A stretch of DNA of 29,999 bases from assembly GCA_963925675.1 (NCBI GenBank), contig CAWUSW010000063.1:1-29999 (forward strand), in the 5' to 3' direction. Made by a program: the position numbers and the translations under genes. The stretch comes from Eutrophocola sp963925675. Its GTDB lineage: Bacteria > Pseudomonadota > Gammaproteobacteria > Pseudomonadales > Pseudohongiellaceae. A model generated the notes under the pieces. The model saw only the letters and a program-made list of their open reading frames with translations. It made no database searches and had not been told where the DNA came from. Positions 1-7,160 of the stretch are shown piece by piece (position 1 is the stretch's first letter; the number at the start of each line of letters is the position of its first letter).

Positions 1-13
1 CAGGAGAGCGCAA

Positions 14-169
14 ATGAATAATACTACTGCTGCACTACTGCTAGGACTACTTTTCTCTTCATTTGCTTTTGCTCAGAAACCTGATTGGGTAACTGTCTCG
101 TCATTAATGGAAGCCAATATAAAAGAAAATGATATATGGACTTCCCAGCCTTTGCTAGACACCAAATAG
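14..169 (+). CDS. Short exported protein or 5' gene fragment (51 aa)
   Basis: An ATG is preceded by AGGAG at 2-6 with suitable spacing. The frame encodes a typical Sec signal peptide: polar start, hydrophobic core ALLLGLLFSSFAFA, likely cleavage before QKPDW. Only about 30 mature residues follow before TAG. I do not recognise the mature part. The 3' third overlaps, on the other strand, the decayed end of an esterase-like gene at 135-362. The simplest reading is that this is the 5' end of a longer secreted-protein gene cut by a rearrangement near 135, so the last residues would be accidental. A genuine small exported peptide is possible, because the ribosome binding site and signal peptide are both intact. 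Confidence 0.45.
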   Translation: MNNTTAALLLGLLFSSFAFAQKPDWVTVSSLMEANIKENDIWTSQPLLDTK

Positions 170-362
170 CGTTAAAATGTATCTTGTCATCTAACTTTGA
201 TAAGCCTGCCGTGGAAACCATGTCCACCGCAGGCATGCTTCTGGATACTTCAGATTGTGCATCTCTTACAGTAGCAACAGCAGGATATTGTTCCGGTGGT
301 GGGTTAACTTGACCAAAAAGAACTGGGAGTTGTGGTTTGCCCAGATCAGCTCGAAAGTGGCA
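135..362 (-). pseudogene. C-terminal remnant of a sialate O-acetylesterase-like (SASA/CE6) protein
   Basis: Read on the minus strand from 362, the frame gives FRADLGKPQLPVLFGQV, then VRDAQSEV, then DDKIHFN at about 171-191. This order (adlG.P.LPf..gq, vR.aQ, D.iHF) is what I know from the C-terminal end of SASA/carbohydrate esterase family 6 proteins, where the D..H pair belongs to the catalytic site. After HFN the frame breaks. A one-base shift gives GV, a TAG at 155-157, then QRLGSPYI, matching the family ending (G....LG.rYa). It therefore carries a frameshift and a stop and lacks the N-terminal part. Its 5' side ends exactly where the palindrome at 362-410 begins. Family members remove acetyl groups from sugars, which fits the neighbouring G8 proteins, but this copy cannot be functional. 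Confidence 0.6.
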
Positions 363-410
363 AAAAGGGGACAGTGACTTTTTATATAAAAAAGTCACTG
401 TCCCCTTTTT
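362..410. repeat. Perfect palindrome, family A (core GGGGACAGTGAC); also likely terminator
   Basis: The arms at 362-383 and 389-410 are perfect 22-bp inverted repeats around a 5-nt loop. Each arm is A-run, GGGGACAGTGAC, T-run. It starts 5 bp beyond the stop codon of the G8 gene at 416. Transcribed from that gene it would fold into a GC stem followed by five T, so it can act as an intrinsic terminator in both directions. A near copy lies at 3157-3204 after the paralogue. The form resembles REP-like elements moved by Y1/HUH (RAYT) transposases; none is encoded here. Confidence 0.85.
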
Positions 411-415
411 CTGAC

Positions 416-3067
416 CTAGCGGCTGACCGTTATAGTGGTTTGCAGATCCGTTGGACGAATGACCTCCATGACCGGAGCTTCGGCCACCAGCTTGACCCAC
501 ATGGTAGCCCCGTCGTTGAACCAGGACGTCTCGTTCACCTGGCGCAATGCGTCCATGCTGCCTTGTTCGGTTCCGGTAGCTGCATTGGTGAAACCCGGCA
601 GCTCAAATATGACCCATGAGCCTTGGTCCATTTCAGTCAGACTGAGAGTGACTTCCTGCCTTTCGGTTTTTACCTCGATCTCGGTGCCGGCTTTCACAGT
701 GCTTTGGTCACCGAATATCTTGAATTCCTTGCCATTGCGAACAAGCGCGATAGGTGCCTGCGGCGCAGAACGAGAGAACAGAGCAGCACGTTGGGACTGA
801 ACGAGTGGAGTGTCTGGAGCATCTGGACTGAGCGAAGAGAGCATAGCGTACCGCGCGGTCCGCGATTCGAGATCGACTGCGCTTGGAAGCCATCCTCTAC
901 TGTCCGAGAGATTCAGGCGACCGATATCACCCGTACACACAGAGGCGTTCCAGGTGGGATGGATTTCACAGGTGTCGTCGGTGACGACACTGTCGTGCTC
1001 GCCGTCGTGGAGCATGACCTGGGAATCGGGGATGCCGGTCACTGAGCCGTCCAGGTCACGGAACGACAGGGTCCGATAGGCGTCGCCGCCGCGGTTATCA
1101 TTATCGAACCGGGGATCGAAATTCGGGAAATAGACCGGCTTGGCGTTGACGAATTGCGCCCCCTTGATGGTGCTTCCGGTACTGAGCCCCGCGCTGGTGA
1201 ACAGCAGGAAGGAAAGCGCGCCTGTTTTGCGCCTGTCATTGTCCTGGTAATTCACGAATGTCGTGTTCACCACATCATCGCGGTAGTCATAGTATTCGTA
1301 GCCGCGGATCGGGAAATCCGGAATGGAAGGCTTCGGCAGGCTGCGACCATAGGCGATTTCCTCCGGCGTCGTAGGATTGCCGATATTATCGGTCTCGCCC
1401 ACCACCAGCGAATCAACCAGCCGTGAACTAAACCGTGAGGAGCCGATGTCGCCAGCGGCCTGCGTCATACCAATGGCATTGTCAGCGAATTTCGCGTTGC
1501 TATATACGTAGAGGTCGCCCCGGCCCCAGAGACCACCATTGCGGTTCTTGTAGGAGGTCAGGTTCTCGAAGTGCGTCTCCAACGCTTCGCTTTCCAGGTC
1601 AGCAGGATTTGCCAACGGTAGCAACGGAATGGAGGCCAGACCGAAGGTGTTATCTTCGTTGATGTGCCGGTCAATCATGAAGCCGTCGAAGTTGGAATGA
1701 GACACGTTGCCTCTGAATGCGCGCAGCGGCGTTCGGCGCGGCCAGGTGTTGAGGCTGTCTTCCGAGCCCAGAAAGGCGCCATTCGGATGCAGCGGCAGGG
1801 AAAACCAGAAGCCGGTCTCATCAGAACCTGCTGCCACGTTGTCAATGTAGGAGTTGTCCGGGTTGGTGATCCAGTATGACGAGACCGTGTTGTCTGACGG
1901 TAGCAGGGTATGCTCGCCGGAAAAACTGGTTTGTATGAGTGCACCGCGGTTTTCAGCATCAATTTCACCGTTTGCGGCCAGATTATTTGGAACGCATTCC
2001 ATGGTGGGATGACACTTGGTTTGGATCGCCAGGTTTGAGATGAATTCGTTACCATGTTCGATGCCATCTTCCATGAAGAAGCAGTGGCCCACGGTGTTGT
2101 AAGTCACGTTGTTTTCTATCTGCAGGTCATTGGTGCCGTGCACCGTTACACAACGGTTGAAGGTGTCGTGGATGGCAGCGTTGCGGACGTACTGGCCTTC
2201 ACCGCTATCGCCTACAAGGTGCCAGTGAATCGGATAGCGCGCCAGTTCCATGTGTTGCCCCATGCGATGCAGTTCAACACCTTCTACATACATTTTGCTG
2301 GTGATCATCGCCATGATGTGGCCGCCGAAATATGACTCAAGCGAATCTTCAGATGACTGAACCTTGATGTTGCGGGTCAGGAGTCCCACTTCACCGCGTT
2401 CATCCACACCAAAGGTAATCTCGCCGAAGTGCATGTACTCCAGAGGTTCGTCCAGGGAGATGGTGTTGCCGCTGATAGCCGTGATATGGCGAGTTTCCGC
2501 CTGCCGCGGATTGTAATCCGTCGAAGCGAGGACTATCTCGTCACCCACCTGCCATTGATCGGCGCTTAGCACTTCAATGGAGCTGCTACCAGCTTCCGCG
2601 GTTTCAGCCAGCTTGGTCCAGGAATTGGTGATGTTGCCATGCAGGTTCAGGGTGCCGCCCGACAGCATAATGCCACGATCACCCATGCCCATCAGCTGCT
2701 CGTCCTTGACGTTGTCAACAAGCGTGATGGATGCGTTGCTGGTGTGAGGATTGGCTTCGGTGCCGATTTCCAGTTCGCCAAATATCAGAATCCACTCTGT
2801 AGAAAGTTCCTGATCAACGTCGTCCGAAAAGCTCAGCTTGCCGCTGATAGTTAGACCGCCCAGTTCTGGCGTATCGGTGTCGAGAACGACATCCACACCA
2901 TTATTAATGGTGACCTGGTCGCCAGCCTCGGGAATATTGCCACCGGCCCAGGTGGATGAATCAGACCAGTTTCCGGAGCTGACCGCTTCCTCAGCAAGGA
3001 CATTTACGCTGAAACAGGCTGCTGCAGCCAGTAATGAAAGATGAAACAAACGATGGTGTTTATGCAT
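416..3067 (-). CDS. Secreted G8-domain / beta-helix protein, CEMIP/TMEM2-like (copy 1, 883 aa)
   Basis: Signal peptide at residues 1-25 with cleavage after NVLA. A G8 domain follows (about 30-150), with the expected W.....W..G.iP..G spacing (W34, W40, G42-G43) and later ELEIGTEANPHT. The middle (about 230-720) looks like a parallel beta-helix. It contains RYPIHWH, NRCVTVHGTN and GHCFFMEDGIEHGN, motifs resembling those of animal CEMIP, TMEM2 and fibrocystin-L. In animals this family binds or depolymerises hyaluronan; in bacteria the substrate is unknown, so a role in binding or cutting an extracellular polysaccharide is inference. A C-terminal module of about 110 residues (from PQAPIALVRNGKEF) includes DQGSWVIFELPGF. 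The start is ATG with AAGG upstream. A paralogue lies immediately upstream at 3205-5826, and a palindrome follows the stop. Confidence 0.85.
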   Translation of the reverse strand: MHKHHRLFHLSLLAAAACFSVNVLAEEAVSSGNWSDSSTWAGGNIPEAGDQVTINNGVDVVLDTDTPELGGLTISGKLSFSDDVDQELSTEWILIFGELEIGTEANPHTSNASITLVDNVKDEQLMGMGDRGIMLSGGTLNLHGNITNSWTKLAETAEAGSSSIEVLSADQWQVGDEIVLASTDYNPRQAETRHITAISGNTISLDEPLEYMHFGEITFGVDERGEVGLLTRNIKVQSSEDSLESYFGGHIMAMITSKMYVEGVELHRMGQHMELARYPIHWHLVGDSGEGQYVRNAAIHDTFNRCVTVHGTNDLQIENNVTYNTVGHCFFMEDGIEHGNEFISNLAIQTKCHPTMECVPNNLAANGEIDAENRGALIQTSFSGEHTLLPSDNTVSSYWITNPDNSYIDNVAAGSDETGFWFSLPLHPNGAFLGSEDSLNTWPRRTPLRAFRGNVSHSNFDGFMIDRHINEDNTFGLASIPLLPLANPADLESEALETHFENLTSYKNRNGGLWGRGDLYVYSNAKFADNAIGMTQAAGDIGSSRFSSRLVDSLVVGETDNIGNPTTPEEIAYGRSLPKPSIPDFPIRGYEYYDYRDDVVNTTFVNYQDNDRRKTGALSFLLFTSAGLSTGSTIKGAQFVNAKPVYFPNFDPRFDNDNRGGDAYRTLSFRDLDGSVTGIPDSQVMLHDGEHDSVVTDDTCEIHPTWNASVCTGDIGRLNLSDSRGWLPSAVDLESRTARYAMLSSLSPDAPDTPLVQSQRAALFSRSAPQAPIALVRNGKEFKIFGDQSTVKAGTEIEVKTERQEVTLSLTEMDQGSWVIFELPGFTNAATGTEQGSMDALRQVNETSWFNDGATMWVKLVAEAPVMEVIRPTDLQTTITVSR

Positions 3068-3156
3068 GTAATTAAACCTTCTGTACTCGTGTTGTCTTTA
3101 TAGATTTTTTGTTTTATGGGCTGAGAATAGCATGATTTTTAAGGAAAAAGATGTCT

Positions 3157-3204
3157 AAAAAGGGGACAGTGACTTTGTTATATAAAAAGTCACTGTCCCT
3201 TTTT
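3157..3204. repeat. Near-perfect palindrome, family A, abutting a stop codon; likely terminator
   Basis: The left arm at 3157-3176 and right arm at 3186-3204 pair with a single missing C (GGGG against CCC). The sequence is the same as the palindrome at 362-410 apart from the loop and that deletion. The right edge touches the TAG of the upstream G8 gene (3205-3207). On the minus strand it forms a GC stem ending in T-rich sequence, as an intrinsic terminator would. Having the same element at the same place after both paralogues suggests it was duplicated with the gene. Confidence 0.8.
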
Positions 3205-5826
3205 CTATCGACTGAGCGTTATGCTGGCTTGCGTATTCGATGGACGAATCGGCATGATCAGAGCTTCGCTCACGACCAGTTTGACCCAGAGGGCGTCCCC
3301 GCTCCTGAACCACGAAGTCTCGTTCGCCTGATGCAATGCGTCCATGCTCGCCTGCTGCGTGCCGGAGGCTGCGTTTGCGAAACCCGGTAGCTCAAAGATG
3401 ACCCATGAGCCCTGGTCCATTTCACTCACACTGAGAGAGACTTCATCTCGATCGGTAAGCACCTGGATCTCGGTGCCGGCCCGCACAGTGCTCTGATTGG
3501 CCGTGATCTTAAATTCCTTGCCATGGCGAACCAACGCGACGGGCGCCTGCGGCGCGCGCGGAGCGGGCCGAGCGGCCGTAGCGGGTCGAGGGGCCGGACG
3601 GACGAATCCGAATCCAAACCCACCTCTTAATGCTCCTGGAGTGGGAGGGCTTACAATTTGTCCCGCCCGGAAATACAGGCGTCCGACATCACCCGAGCAC
3701 ACAGAGGCATTCCAGGTAGGTTGAATTTCACAGGCTTCTTCATCCGTGGCGACGCTGTCGTTCTCGCCATCATGGATCAGGATGAAGGCGTCGCCCATGC
3801 CACCCACCGAGCCGTCCAGATCGTGGATCGCCAGGCTCCGGTAGGCCACAGCACCCCGGTTATCACTATCGAACCGGGCATCGAAATTCGGAAAATACAC
3901 CGGCTTGGCATTGACGAATTGCGCACCCCTGACGGTGTTTTCGGTGGTAACCCCCGCGCCCGTGAAGAGCAGCCAGGACAGCGCGCCCGTAAGGCGACGA
4001 TCATTGTCCTGGTAATTCACGAATGTCGTGTCCACTACCTCATGACGGTAGTCATAGTATTCGTAGCCGCGGATCGGGAAATCCGGAATCAGCGGCTTCG
4101 GCAGGCTGCGTCCGTAGGCGACTTCCTCCGGGGTTGCGGGATTGCCTGTGTTGTCGGTTTCGCCCACCACCAGAGAATCAACCAACCGTGAGGTAAATCG
4201 TTCACTGCCGAAAGTACCGGTTGAATGCGTCATACCAATGGCGTTGTCGGCGAGTTTCGCGTTGCTGAATACGTGAAGCTCACCCCTGCCCCAGAACCCC
4301 CCATTGCGGTTCTTGTAGCTGGTCAAATCCTCGAAATGCGATTCCACCATCTCACTGTACGGGTCAGCAGGATCTTCCAGCGGCGTGTACGCGGTGAAGG
4401 ACAAGTCGAAGGTGTTGTCTTCATTGATGTTGCGGTCGAACATGAAACCATCGAAGTTGGAATGGGACACGTTACCCCGGAATTCACGCACCGGGGTACG
4501 GCGTGGCCAGGTGTTAAGGCTGTCTTCCGAGCTCAGGAAGGCGCCATTCGGGTGCTCCGGCATGGAAAACCAGAAACCGGTCTCATCCGAACCGGCGGCC
4601 ACGTTGTCCACATAGGTATTGTCAGGGTTGGTAATCCAGTACGCCGCTACCGTATTGTCAGAAGGCAGCAGGGTATGCTCGCCGGACATGCTGATGCGCC
4701 TGAGAGCCTGACGGTTTTCAGCATCAATCTCACCGTTTGGAGCAAGGTTGTAAGGCACACATTCCAGGGTAGGATGACACTTGACCTGGATCGCCAGGTT
4801 TTTGACAAACTCGTTGCCGTGCTCGATGCCGTCTTCCATGAAGAAACAGTGGCCGACGGTGTTATAGGTAACGTTATTTTCAACACGCAGTTCATTGGTA
4901 CCGTGTACCGTTACGCAGCGGTTGAAGGTGTCGTGGATGGCAGCGTTCCTGATGTACTGACCTTTGCCGCCGTCACCGACCAGATGCCAGTGAATCGGGT
5001 AGCGGGCCAGTTCCATATGTTGCCCCATGCGGTTCAGCTCAACGCCTTCGACATACATCTTGCTGGTGATCATCGCCATGATGTGCCCGCCGAAATATGA
5101 CTCAAGCGAATCTTCAGATGACTGAACCTTAATGTTACGGGTCAGGAGTCCCACTTCACCGCGTTCATCCACACCGAAAGTAATCTCGCCAAAGTGCATG
5201 TATTCCAGAGGTTCATTCAGGGTGATGGCGTTGCCATTGATGGCTGTGATATAGCGGGTTTCAGCCTGCCGCGGATTGTAATCCGTCGAAGCGAGGACAA
5301 TCTGGTCACCTGCCTGCCACTGATCGGCATTCAGCACTTCGATGGTGCTGCTGCCTTTTTCAGACGTTTCAGCCAGCTTGGTCCAGGAATTGGTGATGTT
5401 GCCGTGCAGGTTCAGGGTGCCGCCGGAGAGCATGATGCCGCGATCGCCCATGCCCATCAGTTGCTCGTCCTTGACGTTGTCGGTGAGGGTAATGGTCGCC
5501 TTGGCTGTGTGAGGCCTGGCTTCGGTGCCGATCTCGAACTCGCCGAATACCAGAATCCACTCAGTGGTCAATTCAATATCTGACTCATCCGAGAAGCCAA
5601 GCTTGCCGTTGATCGTGATGCCACTTAATGTTGGAGGGCTGACATCGAGCATGACATTGACGTCATCGCCAATGTTGACTATGCCACCCGCTTGCGGAAC
5701 TTCTCCTCCTGACCAGATGGCGTCATCAGACCAAAGTCCGTTTTTCACTGCTTCCTGAGCCTGGACGCTAAAGGATAAACAAGCTGATGCCAGTAATGAA
5801 TAAATGAACAAACGACCAGATTTCAT
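3205..5826 (-). CDS. Secreted G8-domain / beta-helix protein, CEMIP/TMEM2-like (copy 2, 873 aa)
   Basis: Paralogue of the 416-3067 gene, with the same layout: signal peptide, G8 domain, beta-helix core with RYPIHWH, NRCVTVHGTN and GHCFFMEDGIEHGN, and the C-terminal GSWVIFELPGF module. I chose ATG 5826 (MKSGRLFIYS) rather than the GTG six codons upstream, because AAGGA lies about 8 nt before it and the signal peptide is then of normal length. The predicted mature end begins QEAVKNG. The linker before the C-terminal module is unlike copy 1: it is rich in Pro, Ala, Arg and Gly (VRPAPRPATAARPAPRAPQ) and locally very GC-rich at about 3550-3610. Identity to copy 1 is very high around residues 100-260 and lower near the C-terminus. 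The exact substrate is unknown. Confidence 0.85.
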   Translation of the reverse strand: MKSGRLFIYSLLASACLSFSVQAQEAVKNGLWSDDAIWSGGEVPQAGGIVNIGDDVNVMLDVSPPTLSGITINGKLGFSDESDIELTTEWILVFGEFEIGTEARPHTAKATITLTDNVKDEQLMGMGDRGIMLSGGTLNLHGNITNSWTKLAETSEKGSSTIEVLNADQWQAGDQIVLASTDYNPRQAETRYITAINGNAITLNEPLEYMHFGEITFGVDERGEVGLLTRNIKVQSSEDSLESYFGGHIMAMITSKMYVEGVELNRMGQHMELARYPIHWHLVGDGGKGQYIRNAAIHDTFNRCVTVHGTNELRVENNVTYNTVGHCFFMEDGIEHGNEFVKNLAIQVKCHPTLECVPYNLAPNGEIDAENRQALRRISMSGEHTLLPSDNTVAAYWITNPDNTYVDNVAAGSDETGFWFSMPEHPNGAFLSSEDSLNTWPRRTPVREFRGNVSHSNFDGFMFDRNINEDNTFDLSFTAYTPLEDPADPYSEMVESHFEDLTSYKNRNGGFWGRGELHVFSNAKLADNAIGMTHSTGTFGSERFTSRLVDSLVVGETDNTGNPATPEEVAYGRSLPKPLIPDFPIRGYEYYDYRHEVVDTTFVNYQDNDRRLTGALSWLLFTGAGVTTENTVRGAQFVNAKPVYFPNFDARFDSDNRGAVAYRSLAIHDLDGSVGGMGDAFILIHDGENDSVATDEEACEIQPTWNASVCSGDVGRLYFRAGQIVSPPTPGALRGGFGFGFVRPAPRPATAARPAPRAPQAPVALVRHGKEFKITANQSTVRAGTEIQVLTDRDEVSLSVSEMDQGSWVIFELPGFANAASGTQQASMDALHQANETSWFRSGDALWVKLVVSEALIMPIRPSNTQASITLSR

Positions 5827-6125
5827 GGCTTTATTCCTTTTCACAATATTGTTTTGGGGTTTCTTGTCCAGACTGCCGAAATTAGCATAAGAACCGTACC
5901 AGGTGTAGTACTTATCGGCTCACCTCAATGCTCGTTCCACCTCTGGTTTCGATACTTTTGGGCCCTTCAGCACCAACACCGTCTGAAAAAAATCAAAGGG
6001 GTCAGAGAAATTTGATTTCAAATTATGGGGTTAATTTTCTGATTCAAGTTACTCAAATCCCTTTAATTTTGATTATCAAGTTACTCTGACCCCATTTATT
6101 TACTTTGATTTCAGTGCCCTGTCCC
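5827..6125. repeat. Intergenic region with family B palindrome (GGGGTCAGAG) at 5998-6093
   Basis: This 300-bp gap separates the G8 gene start from the end of the LysR gene. GGGGTCAGAG at 5998-6007 pairs with CTCTGACCCC at 6084-6093. The extended arms (5998-6016, 6075-6093) match at 17 of 19 positions. The roughly 58 bp between them contain further degraded pieces of the same motif. 5845-5990 holds the upstream region of the G8 gene; I see no convincing promoter there. Confidence 0.7.
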
Positions 6126-7028
6126 TCAGACCATAGACAAGGGAGGTGAGTTTTCTCTGGCCATGCTAATGAATTCCTGGATATATTCTATCTCCAGATT
6201 GTTTTCATGGATGCCCAGGTAAATTTTCTTGAAAACACCTTTTTTTCCCAGGGGCTTCATAATTAATCCTCGATGCTCGGGATATTGCGTGACCAGCCAA
6301 CGCGGTAATGCTGAAACACCCCGGCCCGCTGCGACCATCTGCAACATGATTTCTGTGGATTCCAGTGGTTTTTGTTCGTGTGGTATAACCCCGGCCGGGT
6401 TGAGGAAATAATTATAGATATCGAGCCGATCCATCGACACTGGATAAGTAAACAGGATTTCATCCAACAGGTCTTCTGGCTTAATAAAAGAGCGGGTAGC
6501 GTGCCGATGATCATCTGCCAACACAAGAACCAGTTCATAGTCGAAGACAGGTAGAAAGTCGATACGAGGAGTCGTTACCGGATCGGGTGTGACCAATAAA
6601 TCCAGATCAGCATTTCGCAAGGCTGTGAGCCCATCAAACTGAAATTGCTGTTTGATATCAATATCAACCGTTTCCCAGGTTTTCAGGAAAGGGCTAATCA
6701 CCGACTGTAACCAGCGGTAGCAGGGGTGGCATTCCATACCAATGCGCAGTATGCCCCGCTTCCCCCCAGCCGTTTCCTCAAGCATATACTCACAGTGTTC
6801 CATGTCAGGGAGGATTCGGCAGGCAAGATCGTATATCAGTTCGCCCGCAGGGGTTAATCGAACATTGCGGCCATCCCGAAGCCAGATATCGGTCCCCAAT
6901 TTCAATTCCAACTTACTGATACTGTGGCTGAGAGCTGACTGAGTCAGACAAAGTTTATCCACGGCGTTTATCAGACTCCCGGTGCGTTGAACTTCTCTGA
7001 CAATTTCCAGGTGAATACGTTTAATCAT
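6126..7028 (-). CDS. LysR-family regulator resembling MetR (300 aa)
   Basis: The length equals that of typical LysR regulators. Residues 1-60 form the winged helix-turn-helix with TGSLINAVDKLCLTQSALSH, followed by SISKLELKLG. The effector domain carries RIGMECHPCYRWL, which aligns with the E. coli MetR segment around IECHSCIQWL, and FDYELVLVLADDH, also MetR-like. MetR senses homocysteine and activates methionine synthesis genes. The gene is divergent from a methionine synthase-like gene at 7161, the classic metR-metE arrangement, which supports the call. The start at 7028 has no good ribosome binding site, and an inverted repeat begins 3 bp upstream, suggesting self-regulation. Being a paralogue of MetR with another target is possible but less likely given the partner gene. 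Confidence 0.85.
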   Translation of the reverse strand: MIKRIHLEIVREVQRTGSLINAVDKLCLTQSALSHSISKLELKLGTDIWLRDGRNVRLTPAGELIYDLACRILPDMEHCEYMLEETAGGKRGILRIGMECHPCYRWLQSVISPFLKTWETVDIDIKQQFQFDGLTALRNADLDLLVTPDPVTTPRIDFLPVFDYELVLVLADDHRHATRSFIKPEDLLDEILFTYPVSMDRLDIYNYFLNPAGVIPHEQKPLESTEIMLQMVAAGRGVSALPRWLVTQYPEHRGLIMKPLGKKGVFKKIYLGIHENNLEIEYIQEFISMARENSPPLSMV

Positions 7029-7030
7029 AT

Positions 7031-7067
7031 TAATGAATATAAATCATTAATTGATAAGAATATATCA
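7031..7067. promoter_or_regulatory. Operator-like inverted repeats between metR-like and metE-like genes
   Basis: Two inverted repeats lie side by side. TAATGA-N7-TCATTA is at 7031-7049 and TGATA-N6-TATCA is at 7052-7067. The first contains TGAATATAAATCA (7034-7046), one mismatch from the known MetR consensus TGAA-N5-TTCA. They sit just upstream of the regulator's start and about 95-130 bp upstream of the metE-like gene, in an AT-rich segment. Binding by the neighbouring regulator is an inference. Confidence 0.55.
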
Positions 7068-7160
7068 TTATATTTCATCATTTAAATTCGCTACAGTGCT
7101 CTCCCGATGTCGTATTGAGTCGGTGTCATCCATTTTAAAAATCAACAGGAGCAAGTAAAT

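Noticed and set aside
24..500. Minus-strand open frame of 158 codons across the left edge
   Set aside because: It is a composite of the antisense strand of the G8 gene, the palindrome and the esterase remnant. Only 171-362 resembles a real protein, so the whole is not a gene.
3658..5100. Long plus-strand open frames (177 and 291 codons) opposite G8 copy 2
   Set aside because: They lie antisense to a clearly conserved coding sequence, have no family features and arise from codon bias. Similar shadows occur opposite copy 1.
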